Below are positions 49,866 through 60,558 of a stretch of 64,000 nucleotides of DNA, one piece after another (within the stretch, counting starts at the first letter, position 1; each line of letters starts with the position of its first letter). A program made the position numbers and the translations under genes. Source of the DNA: Gnetum montanum (taxonomy: Eukaryota; Streptophyta; Gnetopsida; Gnetales; Gnetaceae). The notes below the pieces were generated by a model that did no database searches, was not told where the DNA came from, and saw only the letters and a program-made list of their open reading frames with translations. The stretch spans positions 244,369 through 308,368 of the forward strand of contig MNCI01018064.1 in assembly GCA_015680685.1 (NCBI GenBank), given 5' to 3'.

Positions 49866-50831
49866 AAGAACACTTCGCTAAGCTTGTATGACTTAATTCT
49901 TACATCCCAAACACATCATGAAGCTCTGGTACGTATGCTAACGTCCATTCCAGTAAGCGAGAACTTGTCCCCAAACGAACCATCCATTCATGCTGTGATG
50001 TACTCGCCCCAAGGGTCAACATCCAAACCACTAAGCTTTCACAATGATAACATGAAAATGGATAAGAAGACAGGGGAGGTAACAACAGCTCCCATGTTCA
50101 TAGCAATACACATAAATTAGTTTAAGATACATAGGGTCCACGTAGACGATGGAGCTGCTACGAATGTGGTACCATACCCCATCGTTGAACAACTAGGGCT
50201 AACGGAGTTAATCAGACCGACTGCAACTACATGTTTAAAATCATTCAGCGGGTCACGCGTGATGGTCAAAGGAATAGTGACCTTAGACTTCATAGCAGGG
50301 GACCAGTTTCCCATGTCCGCTAATTTCGTTGTGGTTGACGAAATGCCGGGGTTCAACCTAATATTAGGAAGACCCTGGTTGGCCCAACTGAAAGTGGTCT
50401 CCTCCCCTATACATCAAGAAATTGACCTACCTTATGAGGGCAGTGAAATCATCATACATGGGGAAGCAGCTACACCTATTATTTCATCACACATGGACAT
50501 GGACCAAGGCTCAGAGGTTGAACTCGAAAAGCCTAGTCGAAATGACATAAACGAAAAACAACCAGTAGGCAGTAATCCAAATCCACCTAAAATAGAAACG
50601 CCTGCACTTGACACCGTACATACACCTTCTCAATTAGAACCTAACACAGAACTCGCCACAAATACTGAAACATCTAAAAACACTGATGCAGAAGCCATTC
50701 CATCAGATGTCCCTTGGGCTGAGTTACCATTCAACATAATTAGCGAAGGGGATGCTGAATACAGAATTATACCCGTTGACACATCGCCTAACATTAAAAA
50801 TAAAAAGATTAAAAAATCCCTAAAACATTAA
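49866..50831 (+). pseudogene. Protease of element A
   Basis: Continues in the gag frame. A helical block (HHEALVRMLTSIPV) is followed by a TAG near 50118. The retropepsin core has VHVDDGAATNVV with Asp-Gly-Ala at 50148-50156, VVVDEMPGFNLILGRPWL (about 50328-50382), and an acidic Thr/Pro-rich tail to the natural stop at 50829-50831. The family also uses Asp-Ser/Thr-Gly; Asp-Gly here may be inactive. It would process Gag and Pol. Pol does not follow directly: 5.6 kb intervene. Confidence 0.85.
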
Positions 50832-51140
50832 ACTACCGCATGTTCGAAATGATGTTAAACTACAACTAGTCCAAAATGACGTTAAACTACAACAAATCAG
50901 AAAAAAAAACATTAAACTACACTCCCTATCTGGAAAGATATTAAACTATCATGTCTGCAATGATGTAAAACTAGCCATGATCAGAAATGGTCGATCAACC
51001 GAGGAACCCATCCACATTATCCGAAATGTTACTTGTTTACAATGGGGCCCGAAATGGCCTTAAACTATGCATGGAGGCCCGAAATGGCCTTAAACTACGC
51101 ATGGAGGCCCGAAATGGCCTTAAACTAGATCACAGACTTG
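50832..51140 (+). repeat. TTAAACTA spacer repeats after gag-protease
   Basis: Eight or nine imperfect units of about 30-38 bp with the core GAAATGNNNTTAAACTA. The last three (about 51045-51130) are nearly identical 30-bp units. Related units occur at 56335-56410, and a similar repeat follows pol at 59960-60300. Confidence 0.8.
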
Positions 51141-51418
51141 TACTTCATTTATCCTCTTATAATTACATTCGCATATTACACTTAGAACAAATGAAAAAAT
51201 AAACCAAAATATTTTACATTGCCGTGTCATGTGTGCAGTCAAACTCAAAATCAACAAAAAATATTTATACATGCAATGTTGTACAATTATAAGTGTCAAT
51301 TGTTTTCGTTTATCTCAAAGTTTTCAATTTACAATTCCCATATCAATTTGAGTCAGCATAGTTCTAAAAACAAAACTAAAAACAAAACAAAAAAAACAAA
51401 AAAACAAAAAACAAAAAA
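51141..51418 (-). other. Probable 3' UTR of the antisense gene
   Basis: On the minus strand the sequence after the stop is U-rich, with runs of TTTTGTTTTTT (51375-51418), then AT-rich. No clear AATAAA was fixed. Confidence 0.4.
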
Positions 51419-54060
51419 CTAAGCATCTGGGACGGGAGGATCATCCCCTTTAGATCCACTGGCATCAGGGGCCCCTGCTCCACTGGGGCCAACTTCTTGA
51501 GCATCGTCACCACCTTCATCCTGAAAATACAAAATGATACAACCAATATAAGAACAAGAGAGCATCAAAATTTCAAACATTCTTTAGCAAATCAATTCCA
51601 CAATGACAAAATACTTACCATAGGAGATCTCCCCAAACCAAACTCCAATTGACGAAGGATTTCCTCCTCCGAAACACTAGCCCAATCTGTCTCACCAAGG
51701 CCTAGGTCGATGTCTGCCAAGGCCTTTCCCTTATCAACAGCTGACCAGACAGGATGTTTCAGAGGAAATTCACCCATGGTAACTTCCCCAGAAGCAGTGG
51801 TAATAACCCTCTTAGGAGATTCCATCTCAACTATGGTGTTCTCCGCAAAAGTATCGAACGTAGAACGTAAGCCCAAATCCTCTACGAACATCCCAAGTTG
51901 TCATTTCTCTATAGAAACTTCTTTCAATGATTTCTTATAGTGGTGAGTATGATTCTTCTCATCTTGGCCCCACTTACGCACCTTAGAGGCAAATGCCTTC
52001 CAATCCTGGCACTTCAGATTCAATAGATCTATCTAGGCTTTACGTTTCGCGAAGCTTCGAGTTAGTGATGCATGGCGATTTAACAAGTTCCAATATCTAT
52101 TGTACATAATCTCGGACGTTCGCCAAGAACTATCACCTGCTAATCGGGCCGAAGCGAATTCATAACGAGCTTTGAGGTCGTCGCGTTCAACCGATAACTC
52201 GGAGACTTCCTTCTCCTTTGTCTGGATCTGCAACCATAGTTATTCGATGGATCGCCTACAGGTCCACACCGACTTGGCGTTAGGGACAAGGCTTTCCGCC
52301 ACCTCATTGTAAACCGGCCTTGGTACCTGTTCCACTTCTGGGGGTAGTGTAGGCAAACTGTCAATGCTAATTACCTCGGAAGGATCCCACCTGAACTTGG
52401 CACCTATGCGTACGAAAAGATCAAACGTTAAGACAACAGAAATAGGGCGTGACACTCTAAAACAGCAAATCATTTAAAAACATTATACCTATTTTGGGGT
52501 GGACCTCCTGAATTCGTTTGACAACCTCTTCTGCGATCCCAGCCACAAAATCCATCTTACTTGGCATTTCCGTCCAAGTAAATGGCTCACAGGTGCAGGA
52601 TTAACTAACCTCAGTGGTCCTCTTAGGGGGAACCATCTTCATAGGTACATCCAAGCGCACCGTCCTGGTTTCGCTCCCTTCATCTAAGAAAAATAAAAAT
52701 ATGAAAATAAAATACCGTAGAAATGACAACTAACAGGGCAAGTTGAAATAAGATAAAAGAAAACATACCACGCTCCTTGTCACCTTTTGGAGGATCGCCT
52801 AAATCAAGATTCCCTTGAAGAAAGCTGCAGAACATTTGTTCGACACCACCCTAGTCATCCAATGGCTCAGTTTCTGTGGTGTTCTCCTTTAATTCCTTTG
52901 TTTCTCCTCCCTGATCCTTATCCACATTTTCCTCTTCATTATTCCACTCCATGTTGGTCTCCTCCTCCTCCATAATGGTTTCTAGCACCTGCTTCCTCAT
53001 TTCGCAAATCAAGCCAAAGACGTCAGTGACATGTAAGCGATTGAAAAGAAAAAATTATGGACAAAACGAAAATAATAAAACAATAAGCTGGCAAAGTCTA
53101 CATACCGGGCATCTTGAATCTTATGCACTTTACTTGTGGCTCCCTCACATTAGAAGCTTCCTCAGCTGTGCGTTCATGTCTCTTCAGCTTTGTTTTGGCC
53201 TGGCCAATGGTTTCTTTAATAACCAGCTCAGCTCTCCTTGTAGTGAGGGGCACATCATCTGGCTCTAACCCCAGACTATCGCGAGTATGAATGGAGGTAC
53301 CCGACGATCCCCCGGTTGTAATAGACACAAACTCGTCGATGCCCTCAGGTGCATCCTGGGACTTGGCAGTCTCGAACAAGTGGTTGATCCACGGGCGGGA
53401 TAGTTGACCTCGATCCCGTAGAACAAACTTGTTACCTACGTGGACTACCAAAAACTTGGTGAAGCGACGAAGGTAACCAGCGAAGAAGGCAAAGGTGAAG
53501 TGGGATTGCACCTTGACATTCGAGCACAATCGCACTATCTCCTTGTGCATGCCCGACAACAAAAATTCAGCCTAGTTATAGTGCACGCCAGTTTCCAAGA
53601 TAGTTCACATAACGCGCACCACCTCAACCCCAAGGCTTCGTACCTAAGAAAGGATTTTGGGAAATACCCATGCCCTAAACAGGGAATACAGTTCATTTAC
53701 CTCCTCAACCTTTGCCTTCCCCTGCATCGGGAATCCCTTGGCACCCTTGGCCAGGCCCAACCAGTCCTCCAACTCGCGCACCATATGGAGCTCTTTATGA
53801 GCTCTATCTAAAACTACACTTACGCCATCTGCCGGTACCCCAAATAAGTTTGAAAAGAATTCTGGCAATGGATGGAATACTACCTTAACACCCTTAAACT
53901 AGGTGCTATAGTGGGAGACAGACTCATTAAAAGAATCCACAATCCCAATCATTTCCCCTATTGATACATCTAGAATTGGGGTCATGAAGAGCTCCATAAG
54001 GTCAGTATAACTCTCGGTAGTTAAAACACATTAGCACATCCAAAAGATGTTGTCATTTAC

Positions 54061-54864
54061 CTCCCTTAGTAGACTTGGATGTGCTGCCTGAACCATAGTC
54101 ACGAGGGAAAACTGGTCCCTGGTCCGACCAATCTTTATCCAGCCATCCACGAGTTTGGCACATTGCCAACGCTCTAGAGAATCGTTGGTGAAAATAGATG
54201 ATATCCCCCTTCATTAGACCTAATACAGCTTTACGAAGGGTGGGATCCACCATAAACGTCTCTAGAGCGGTACGGGCTAAGGCAAGCCTATCATCCTTGA
54301 CACATATGCCGTCTGCATTAACTTTAGGCCTACAAATGAAAGGATGTCAAAACTGAGGCAAATGCCAAATGACGAAAAGAAGCAATAAACTTGAACGATC
54401 CTACCTGCCCACTCGGTACACTATGCTAGGAGGGTTCTGGAACAATGTGTGCGAGTGCGCAGCTAAGAATAAGGTGTTGTCAAGGTAGTCCTACCCTCGT
54501 GATAATCGGGCCCACACGCGCGCTAACAGGCATGTGGACCTGGGCCCGCAGGCAGAACCATCCTCATTCGTAAGTTGCCCCTCGTCGATGTCTTCCATGA
54601 AGACAAAAACACCCTCCGCGGCTCCTGGTAGCATTGCCTCAAGTATGCTCCGCGCCACCAGTCCATCCAGGTGTGACCAGATAACTACTTCAGAATTGTC
54701 TAGTATGAAGGATAGGAATTCAGACGCACCTTCTCTGAACCAAACCCCGTTGTGGTCCACAGTTAGGTTTGGGGTAGGCTCATCTGCCTCCATGGGGCCA
54801 AACCATGTTAGCACCCCAACAAGCTCAACCACGAGGGGAAAAGGCTTGGTATCCTTGCAAACAA
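54061..54864 (-). pseudogene. FCP1/NLI-interacting-factor-like (HAD) phosphatase domain in exons 2-3 of the antisense gene
   Basis: In order: VDHNGVWF (54760 downward) at the place of HAD motif I, where the family has Asp-x-Asp/Asn-Gly; FREGASEFLSF and SEVVIWS, as in the FCP1-like 'RPG..EFL.F....EV.IWSS' segment; then ARVWARLSRG, DYLDNTLFLAAHS, NPPSIVY and a C-terminal helical stretch RLALARTALETFM. The block that carries the Asp-Asp-Ser-Pro metal site in FCP1-like enzymes reads AAHS, so catalysis is unlikely even without the stops. One TAG (54491-54493) interrupts exon 2. The match rests on motif order, not on a search. Confidence 0.5.
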
Positions 54865-54949
54865 CTAGAGTACCAACGTAAAATCAGCCATGCTTCAAAA
54901 CAGCGCGAAAAACAAAGGTTCACATCGTAGACTGACACTTAGAAAATTT

Positions 54950-55735
54950 TTTATTTGTTTATGCCCGACGTATACGCTGCTAAACCTAGCGTATACGCTG
55001 CCAAAATTTGTTTACGCCCGGCGCATACGCTACCTAACCTAGCGTATACACTGACAACTAACTGTTTATGCTGAGGCCCAAACCTCTTACACTCAGCGTA
55101 TACGCTGAAGAAACCCTCAATGTATATGCCACAGAAGTGGCCAGCGTAAATAGTCTACGCTAGACTTTGAACAAATAGTTCACACCGGAAACACGAAAAA
55201 TGAGTCCACGTTGTATCATACATAAAAGACAAATGTGTACGCTCAGTGTATACGCTGAAGAAACCCTCAGCGTATATGCCGTCACAGCGTAGATCGTCTA
55301 CGCTGATGAAACAGAAAGCTTAAGCTGACAAAACAGAATTTTGTGCATAGAAAACTTGTTACGCCGTACAGTCTTCAGTGTATACGCTGATACAACCATC
55401 TATGCCTTGTACAAGAAAAGTGATTATGCTGTGCACTGAAAATACATTACGCTATGACAGTCTATGCTAACCCGACCTTACGCTGTGAATTTACGCTCGA
55501 TGTATACGCCGACATCTTTACGTCGTGAATTTACGCTCGGCATATACGTCGACGTCTCTACGCTAAACTTTACGCTCGGCGTATACATCGTGAATTTACG
55601 CTCGGTGTATACGCCGACGTCTCTACACTAAACTTTATGCTCGACGTATATGCCGACGTCTCTATGCTAAACTTTACGCTCGACGTATACGCCGAAACCC
55701 CCTACAAGACTGTCTACGCTACGAAGCATGTACAA
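54950..55735. repeat. GCGTATACGC-type array in intron 1 of the antisense gene
   Basis: Tens of copies of GCGTATACGC and variants (TACGCTG, TACGCTCG), some in larger units: about 55095 and about 55245 share TATACGCTGAAGAAACCCTC roughly 150 bp apart. The same palindrome fills the LTR U3 of element A. Confidence 0.85.
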
Positions 55736-55902
55736 GTAAAAATAACTAATAGAGACAGGATCAGAGCCTACCTGTGTGATGAGCCAGTCCATGACGGAAT
55801 CCTTGGCCGGGGTAGGCACTGCAACATGGCTTTGCTCTCCTCTGCGAAGCTCAAGTCAGGACTCTTCCTCCCCTGCCCTTCCACCTCCTTGCCTTTTCCC
55901 AT

Positions 55903-56140
55903 CTCGGCGTCTATGCTGGGATTGATAGCTTACGCTGAGGGTTGAAACTCTAAATGCCTACGCTTGACCTTCTACGCTTGGCATCTACGTTGGGGTTTAG
56001 TCAACATCTACGCTGAGGTTTAATCGATCGGCGTCTACGCTGAGGTTTTGGTTTACGCTTATGCTAGGTTCTGCAGTTTATGCTTACGCTCGCTCAGTCG
56101 CTTACGCTCAGAATGCAATGTAACAAATGAAGCTTCCCCC
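55903..56140 (-). other. Probable 5' UTR of the antisense gene
   Basis: Lies between the TATA box and the ATG at 55902. Contains CTACGCTGAGGTTT-like repeated words in the plus strand. No upstream frame of interest. Confidence 0.4.
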
Positions 56141-56151
56141 CCTTTTTATAG
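56141..56151 (-). promoter_or_regulatory. TATA box of the antisense gene
   Basis: Minus strand reads CTATAAAAAGG, a strong plant TATA, about 240 bp before the ATG at 55902. A start near 56110 is expected. Confidence 0.6.
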
Positions 56152-56480
56152 CACTCCTCCATCGCTGATGCCGCCGCTTACGCCGCCACCTCCCAGTTTG
56201 CTACTTTTTGCCTTTTTACCCATTTTTCGCCAAAAATTCACTCAAAAATAATAAAAAAACAGAAATTACTACATCCCAGTTCCCCTGTGAACCCCATTTC
56301 GGACGTTTACGCCGAACATTCTAGCGTAAACTGCCATGATGGCTCGGTATGGCCTTAAACTGCCACATACGAACCCATTACGGCTCGGTATGGCCTTAAA
56401 CTGCCATGCGTCTCGGTGTGACGATAATCCACCATCATATTGTACACATAATATAAAATTACCAAAGAACATAGAACGAT
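56152..56480. other. Spacer between antisense promoter and pol
   Basis: Holds two near-identical units with TATGGCCTTAAACTGCCA (56337-56410), similar to the spacer after protease. Pol-like coding begins about 56480. Confidence 0.6.
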
Positions 56481-57740
56481 GTCCATTAGCTCATTCGGCT
56501 CTCTGTTTATTGGCAGGAGCAAGCCTGATGGATGGCCAGCATTTAACTACACCATTAATCATCGATGGACCATATGGTAAAATTGCAAGGGACACCAACA
56601 TAAACCTCATCCACTTAAGTTCAGCAATGGACAATGCAGTCATTGCCTCAACACAACAAACAATAGACAACTACAAACGCATGACAAAATCCCTCGACAT
56701 AGAAGCTGAAAATATCACCAAAGACCCGTTGACTGAAACCCCCATAACCATGCCCGATGGGAAAATTAAAATACTAAAATTAAGCACATTACTAAAAACG
56801 CACCTAGCCAAAAACATTGAAGATGTGCTTAGGGAAAATATGAAAGATTTGCTTGGTCTTATATGGACATGCCTGGACTAGATCCCCGAATTGTCCAGCA
56901 CAGCATTATCCTTGACCCAAAATTGAGACCAGTAAAACAAAAGGCACGAAAGGTTAAACCCGAAGTGGCATTGGCAGTTCGTAATGAGATCACCAAACTT
57001 TATCAGGTCGGTTTCATCCGAGTTGTTGATTACGCCGTGTGGGTATCCAGCATGGTCATTGTTCCGAAGAAGAACAGAAGCATTCGTTTATGCATTGAAT
57101 TTTGGGATTTAAATGTTGCAACCATAAAAGATGATTTTCCCCTACCCAGCATCAATCAACTGGTTGACTCGACTGCTGGCCACGCACTGTTATCTTTTAT
57201 GGACGGCTTCTCAGGATACAATCAAATACGCATCANNNNNNNNNNNNNNNNNNNNNNNNNNNNNNNNNNNNNNNNNNNNNNNNNNNNNNNNNNNNNNNTG
57301 ATTACATGTTACACTCACTCAACGACTATGTAGACGACATTGTGGTTAAGTCCAAAACATCAGAACAACATGTACAAGACCTTGACCTGGTATTAAAATG
57401 TTATTTAAAGTATGAATTGAGACTCAACCCAAAAAAATGTGTCTTCGGTGTCAAGACAGGTAAAATGCTTAGATTTATTGTCTCAAAAGCAGGGATACGA
57501 GTAGACCCCGATAAGGTTAAGGCCATAACAAATCTAAAACCACCAGGCAACCTTACCGAACTTTGAGGTCTACAAGGTAGATTACAGTTTATCAGGTGCT
57601 TCATAGAAAAATTGATAGACAAACTAAAACCTATGAACCACCTGTTACACAAGAACATCCATTTTGAATGGACTTCGTAGTGTCAAGAAGCATTCGATAA
57701 CATTAAAACGGCACTTGTCTGATTACCCACGATTTATCCA
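56481..57740 (+). pseudogene. Reverse transcriptase of element A
   Basis: An N-terminal linker (about 56520-56840) precedes a one-base loss near 56850, after which YMDMPGLDP, VSSMVIVPKKN and FMDGFSGYNQIRI follow in a new frame. A 63-base gap (57236-57298) removes part of the fingers/palm. The catalytic box YVDD is intact at 57327-57338. Then come LRLNPKKCVFGV and the thumb/connection, with stops TGA (57563-57565) and TAG (57678). It would copy the RNA genome in the particle. Separation from protease by 5.6 kb is unusual outside Ogre-type elements. Confidence 0.88.
57236..57298. other. Assembly gap inside RT (63 N)
   Basis: Unresolved bases between FSGYNQIRI and YVDD. In the family about 70 residues usually lie between these motifs, so the true missing length is probably larger than 63. 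Confidence 1.
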
Positions 57741-58165
57741 CCTCAAAATGATAAACCATTTTACATCTACCTCGCTACTTCGGATTCGTCAATCGCATCT
57801 ATACTTTGCCAGAAACAAGATGATGGAACCGAAGTCCCTGTGTATTACTTAAGCCATGCATTATTTGCCCATGAGAAAAAGTATAACGACATGGAGAGGT
57901 CCTGTTTAGCTTTGGTCTTTTCTTTGAGAAAATGGCGACATTACCTCTTCCATAACCAAGTTAATATAATTTTCAAGGACAATGTACTCAGGGCCATCAT
58001 AGGAAACATTTACGAAATGAGTCGAATAGCCTGCTAGAAAGCCATGATAGCTAAATTTGACCTGCACTACATAGCGCAATCATCAGTTAAAGGTCAAGCT
58101 ATAGCAAGTCAAATGGCCACGTCGCCAACGCACGATCAAGCGATAATAGAGCCAAAATCCCGAAT
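57741..58165 (+). pseudogene. RNase H (gypsy type) of element A
   Basis: The FYIYLATSDSSIASIL segment and PVYYLSHALFAHEKKY, DMERSCLALVFSLRKWRHYL (about 57837-57950) are the standard Ty3/gypsy RNase H blocks, with Asp and Glu visible. One TAG lies at 58035-58037. A frameshift near 58165 precedes the next domain. Confidence 0.85.
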
Positions 58166-58189
58166 GAGAATATAAGTGCAATAGACATA

Positions 58190-58750
58190 GTGCCCAATGA
58201 CTACGATGCCATTCTAAACTTTGATGGAGCATCCACCTCTCGAGGGGGAAGTGCAGTCACTATCATCACCTATCCCTCTGGGGAGATCCGACCCTTTATT
58301 TATCATTTCAACTTTCATTGTACCAACAACACAGCAGAGTACAAAGGTCTCCTTAGAGGTCTTACGGTAGCATTGGCTCTAGACATCACATGACTTGTGG
58401 TCAGAGGAGACTTGCAATTGGTCATAAACCAAGTCACAAACATCTATACATGTAAAGCCCAACATTTACAACCATACTGCGACCTAGCAAAACACCTAAC
58501 AAGGCGATTCAAAAACATTGATGTGCAACACATCTCTAGAAATGAAAATACCATCGCAGATGCACTATCCACCTTGGCATTAAATGTATCACCTAACATG
58601 TTCTGCACGTTGCCAAGCTTCATAACCAGTTGTGCCAAACCAATAACCGATACTCTTGACACACTGCCGGTCACATCTGTTAGTACGACACGCGCGATAG
58701 AATGTTATGATGACATAAAGGAATACCTTCTACGCGGCAAAACACCATGA
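58190..58750 (+). pseudogene. Second, archaeal-type RNase H of element A
   Basis: Starts with LNFDGAST (Asp at 58223-58225), then NNTAEYKGLLRGL (Glu at 58337-58339), VRGDLQLVINQV (Asp at 58409-58411) and NTIADALS. These are the catalytic Asp-Glu-Asp-Asp of the archaeal/plant-type RNase H that Tat-lineage elements carry between the normal RNase H and integrase. One TGA (58391-58393) interrupts it. This domain is the main reason for the Tat assignment. Confidence 0.87.
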
Positions 58751-59940
58751 CATCTAACAAATGCACAAAAGGATGCAATACGAAAATGTTCTAAGCAGTA
58801 TACTTTAGTAGGGGACACGTTATGTCGTAGATCTTACGAAGGCATATTGCTAACATGTGTTGACAGTACCGATGCCCAAACCATTTTCGAACAAGTGCAC
58901 AACGAACTATGCGGAGGACACATAGTGCCAAAAGCCATGGCAACAAAGATCAGATGCTTAGGCTACTACTGGCCACACATGGAATACGACTGTCTCTCCA
59001 AGGTCAAAACATGTATTACTTGTCAAAAACATAGCAATCTAATACATGTCCCACCAAATGAGTTGCATACAACGCAAATCACGTGGCCCTTTCAAAATTG
59101 GGGATTGGACCTTATTAGTCCGATAACACCTTCATCTTCTGCAGGGCATAGCTTCATCATAACTGCAACAGAATATTTTACGAAGTGGGTAGATGCTACT
59201 CCCCTTTGAAAAACTACATCTAAACATGTATGCAACTTGATTCTCGAAAACATTGTAACCCACTTTGGCATTCCCATGACAATCATCACGGACAACGGGC
59301 CACAATTTAGCAGTGCCGAGACCAACACCTTTTGTAAAATTCTAGGGATCAAACACTCGTTTTCATCCCCTTACTATCCTCAGAGCAATGGGCAAGCAGA
59401 GGCGACGAACAAAACGATTATTACAATAGTCAAAAAGATGCTCACCCAAAGCAAGCGAAGATGGCATGAAAAATTGATATACGCATTGTCGGCATACCGT
59501 ACTACACATCAAAATTTAATAGGTAAAACAAAATATAGTCTTGTTTACGGTTCAGAAGCTGTTTTACCTTTGGAATTACACATACCATCTTTAAGGATAA
59601 CACATTCTGGACTCCTCGACGATGGGCAAAACAATGATCTGTGCATCATTGACCTCGACTCGGTGGAGGAAGAACGCATATGCACCCTCAATCAGATCAA
59701 ATGGTATAAAAAAAAACAATGACAATGACATCGACACAATACCCATAAGTGCCCTATCAAAGAAGGTGACCTTGTACTTAAGGCAGTTCGAGAACATGTA
59801 GACAAATTCTCAGCCAGCTGGGAAGGGCCTTACCTGGTCATTAAAGCATTTGACAACGGAGCATTCAAGCTCACTTATATGTAAGGGAATGAGCTTGCCA
59901 ATCCAACCAATCACTTCTTCCTAAAACCGTTCTACATTTG
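58751..59940 (+). pseudogene. Integrase of element A
   Basis: Same frame as the archaeal-type RNase H, with TGA at 58748-58750 and near 59207. The zinc-binding HHCC set is complete: His at 58898 and 58919, Cys at 59012 and 59021. The core has Asp 59108-59110, Asp 59291-59293 and Glu 59399-59401, giving the Asp, Asp-35-Glu spacing. The C-terminal tail (GDLVLKAV, WEGPYLV, about 59765-59850) follows a shift in a poly-A run near 59710. It ends before the repeat spacer. Catalytic residues are all present, so decay is by stops rather than by loss of sites. Confidence 0.9.
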
Positions 59941-60539
59941 AGTACAAGCTCAGGTACGTGTGAGTCCTGGGGTCACGACTTTAAACTGATACCATAGAAC
60001 AGTCCTGGATCATGACTTAAAACTGGTACCATAGCTCGTCATGGAATCATGATGATAAACTGGTACCACACCATGTCTACAATGATGATAAACTAGCACC
60101 CGTCCAGCATGATAGTAAATCGCCACCGTTGCATTCACTAGAGTCCGTTAAGACTATAAACTAGTTTGCCTCTTCATGGTCCACTAAGACTAAAAACTGG
60201 CAACGTAACATCTGCCACGACGCTAAACAGGAAATGTCCAATGGGTTATGACATAAAACTAACCCATGATAGTCCGCCAAGACTATAAACCGGCAAGTTC
60301 ATCTCTGGTTCCTCAATCTGCCACCACATTCAAACTTCATCAGAATCACTGCATCGCTCGCTATCAGATGATCCCATCAATGTCACTCCCACTCATATAC
60401 AGTGCCTGAGATCACCTCCAATGTCCTTGTAACTATGTAAGTCTAAGCTCGCTTATTCACTCATGGTTTTCTTATTTCCTTGGAGTTATATTTGCAGGAT
60501 GACACCCAGAGGTTTTCGCACAAGAATGCATTTCATCAT
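59941..60539 (+). repeat. 3' internal spacer with AAACTGGTACCA-type repeats
   Basis: Imperfect units of about 30-37 bp with cores like ATGATNATAAACTGGTACCA (about 59960-60130), then looser units to 60300. No coding sequence. Confidence 0.75.
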
Positions 60540-60558
60540 AAGTAGCAAGATGGGGCAA
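60540..60558 (+). other. Polypurine tract of element A
   Basis: AAGTAGCAAGATGGGGCAA directly before TGTTCAC, taken as the LTR start because the terminal repeat TGTWC then pairs with the LTR end. Confidence 0.6.

Larger units (their letters stand above)
51419..55902 (-). pseudogene. Antisense, intron-containing gene carried inside element A
   Basis: Minus strand, opposite to gag and pol. Exon 1 is 55902-55772 (ATG, then a Lys/Gly/Glu-rich start), exon 2 about 54930 or 54864 to 54405, exon 3 54329-54061, exon 4 about 53991-53106, exon 5 52988-52769, exon 6 52683-52489, exon 7 52403-51619 and exon 8 51520-51419 (stop TAG). Every intron after the first is 69-117 nt with GT and AG ends (donors such as GTAAGT and GTATGT, acceptors TTTTCAG and TTTCTTAG). 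Phases agree across introns 2, 5, 6 and 7. Junctions 1, 3 and 4 are not in phase as placed, from indels or misplaced sites. At least nine in-frame stops make this copy dead. Exons 2-3 are phosphatase-like, exon 5 acidic, exon 7 coiled-coil. Exon 4 is unrecognised, perhaps a plant transposon-associated domain. Confidence 0.68.

Noticed and set aside
53440-53811. 123-codon plus-strand frame (and 54534-54881)
   Set aside because: Shadows on the opposite strand of the antisense gene exons, which have the motif and splice evidence.
51419-55902. The antisense exons as an ordinary host gene interrupted by the transposon
   Set aside because: The exons lie wholly between protease and RT with element repeats in intron 1 and on both sides, so the gene travels with the element; still, a chance secondary insertion cannot be excluded from one copy.
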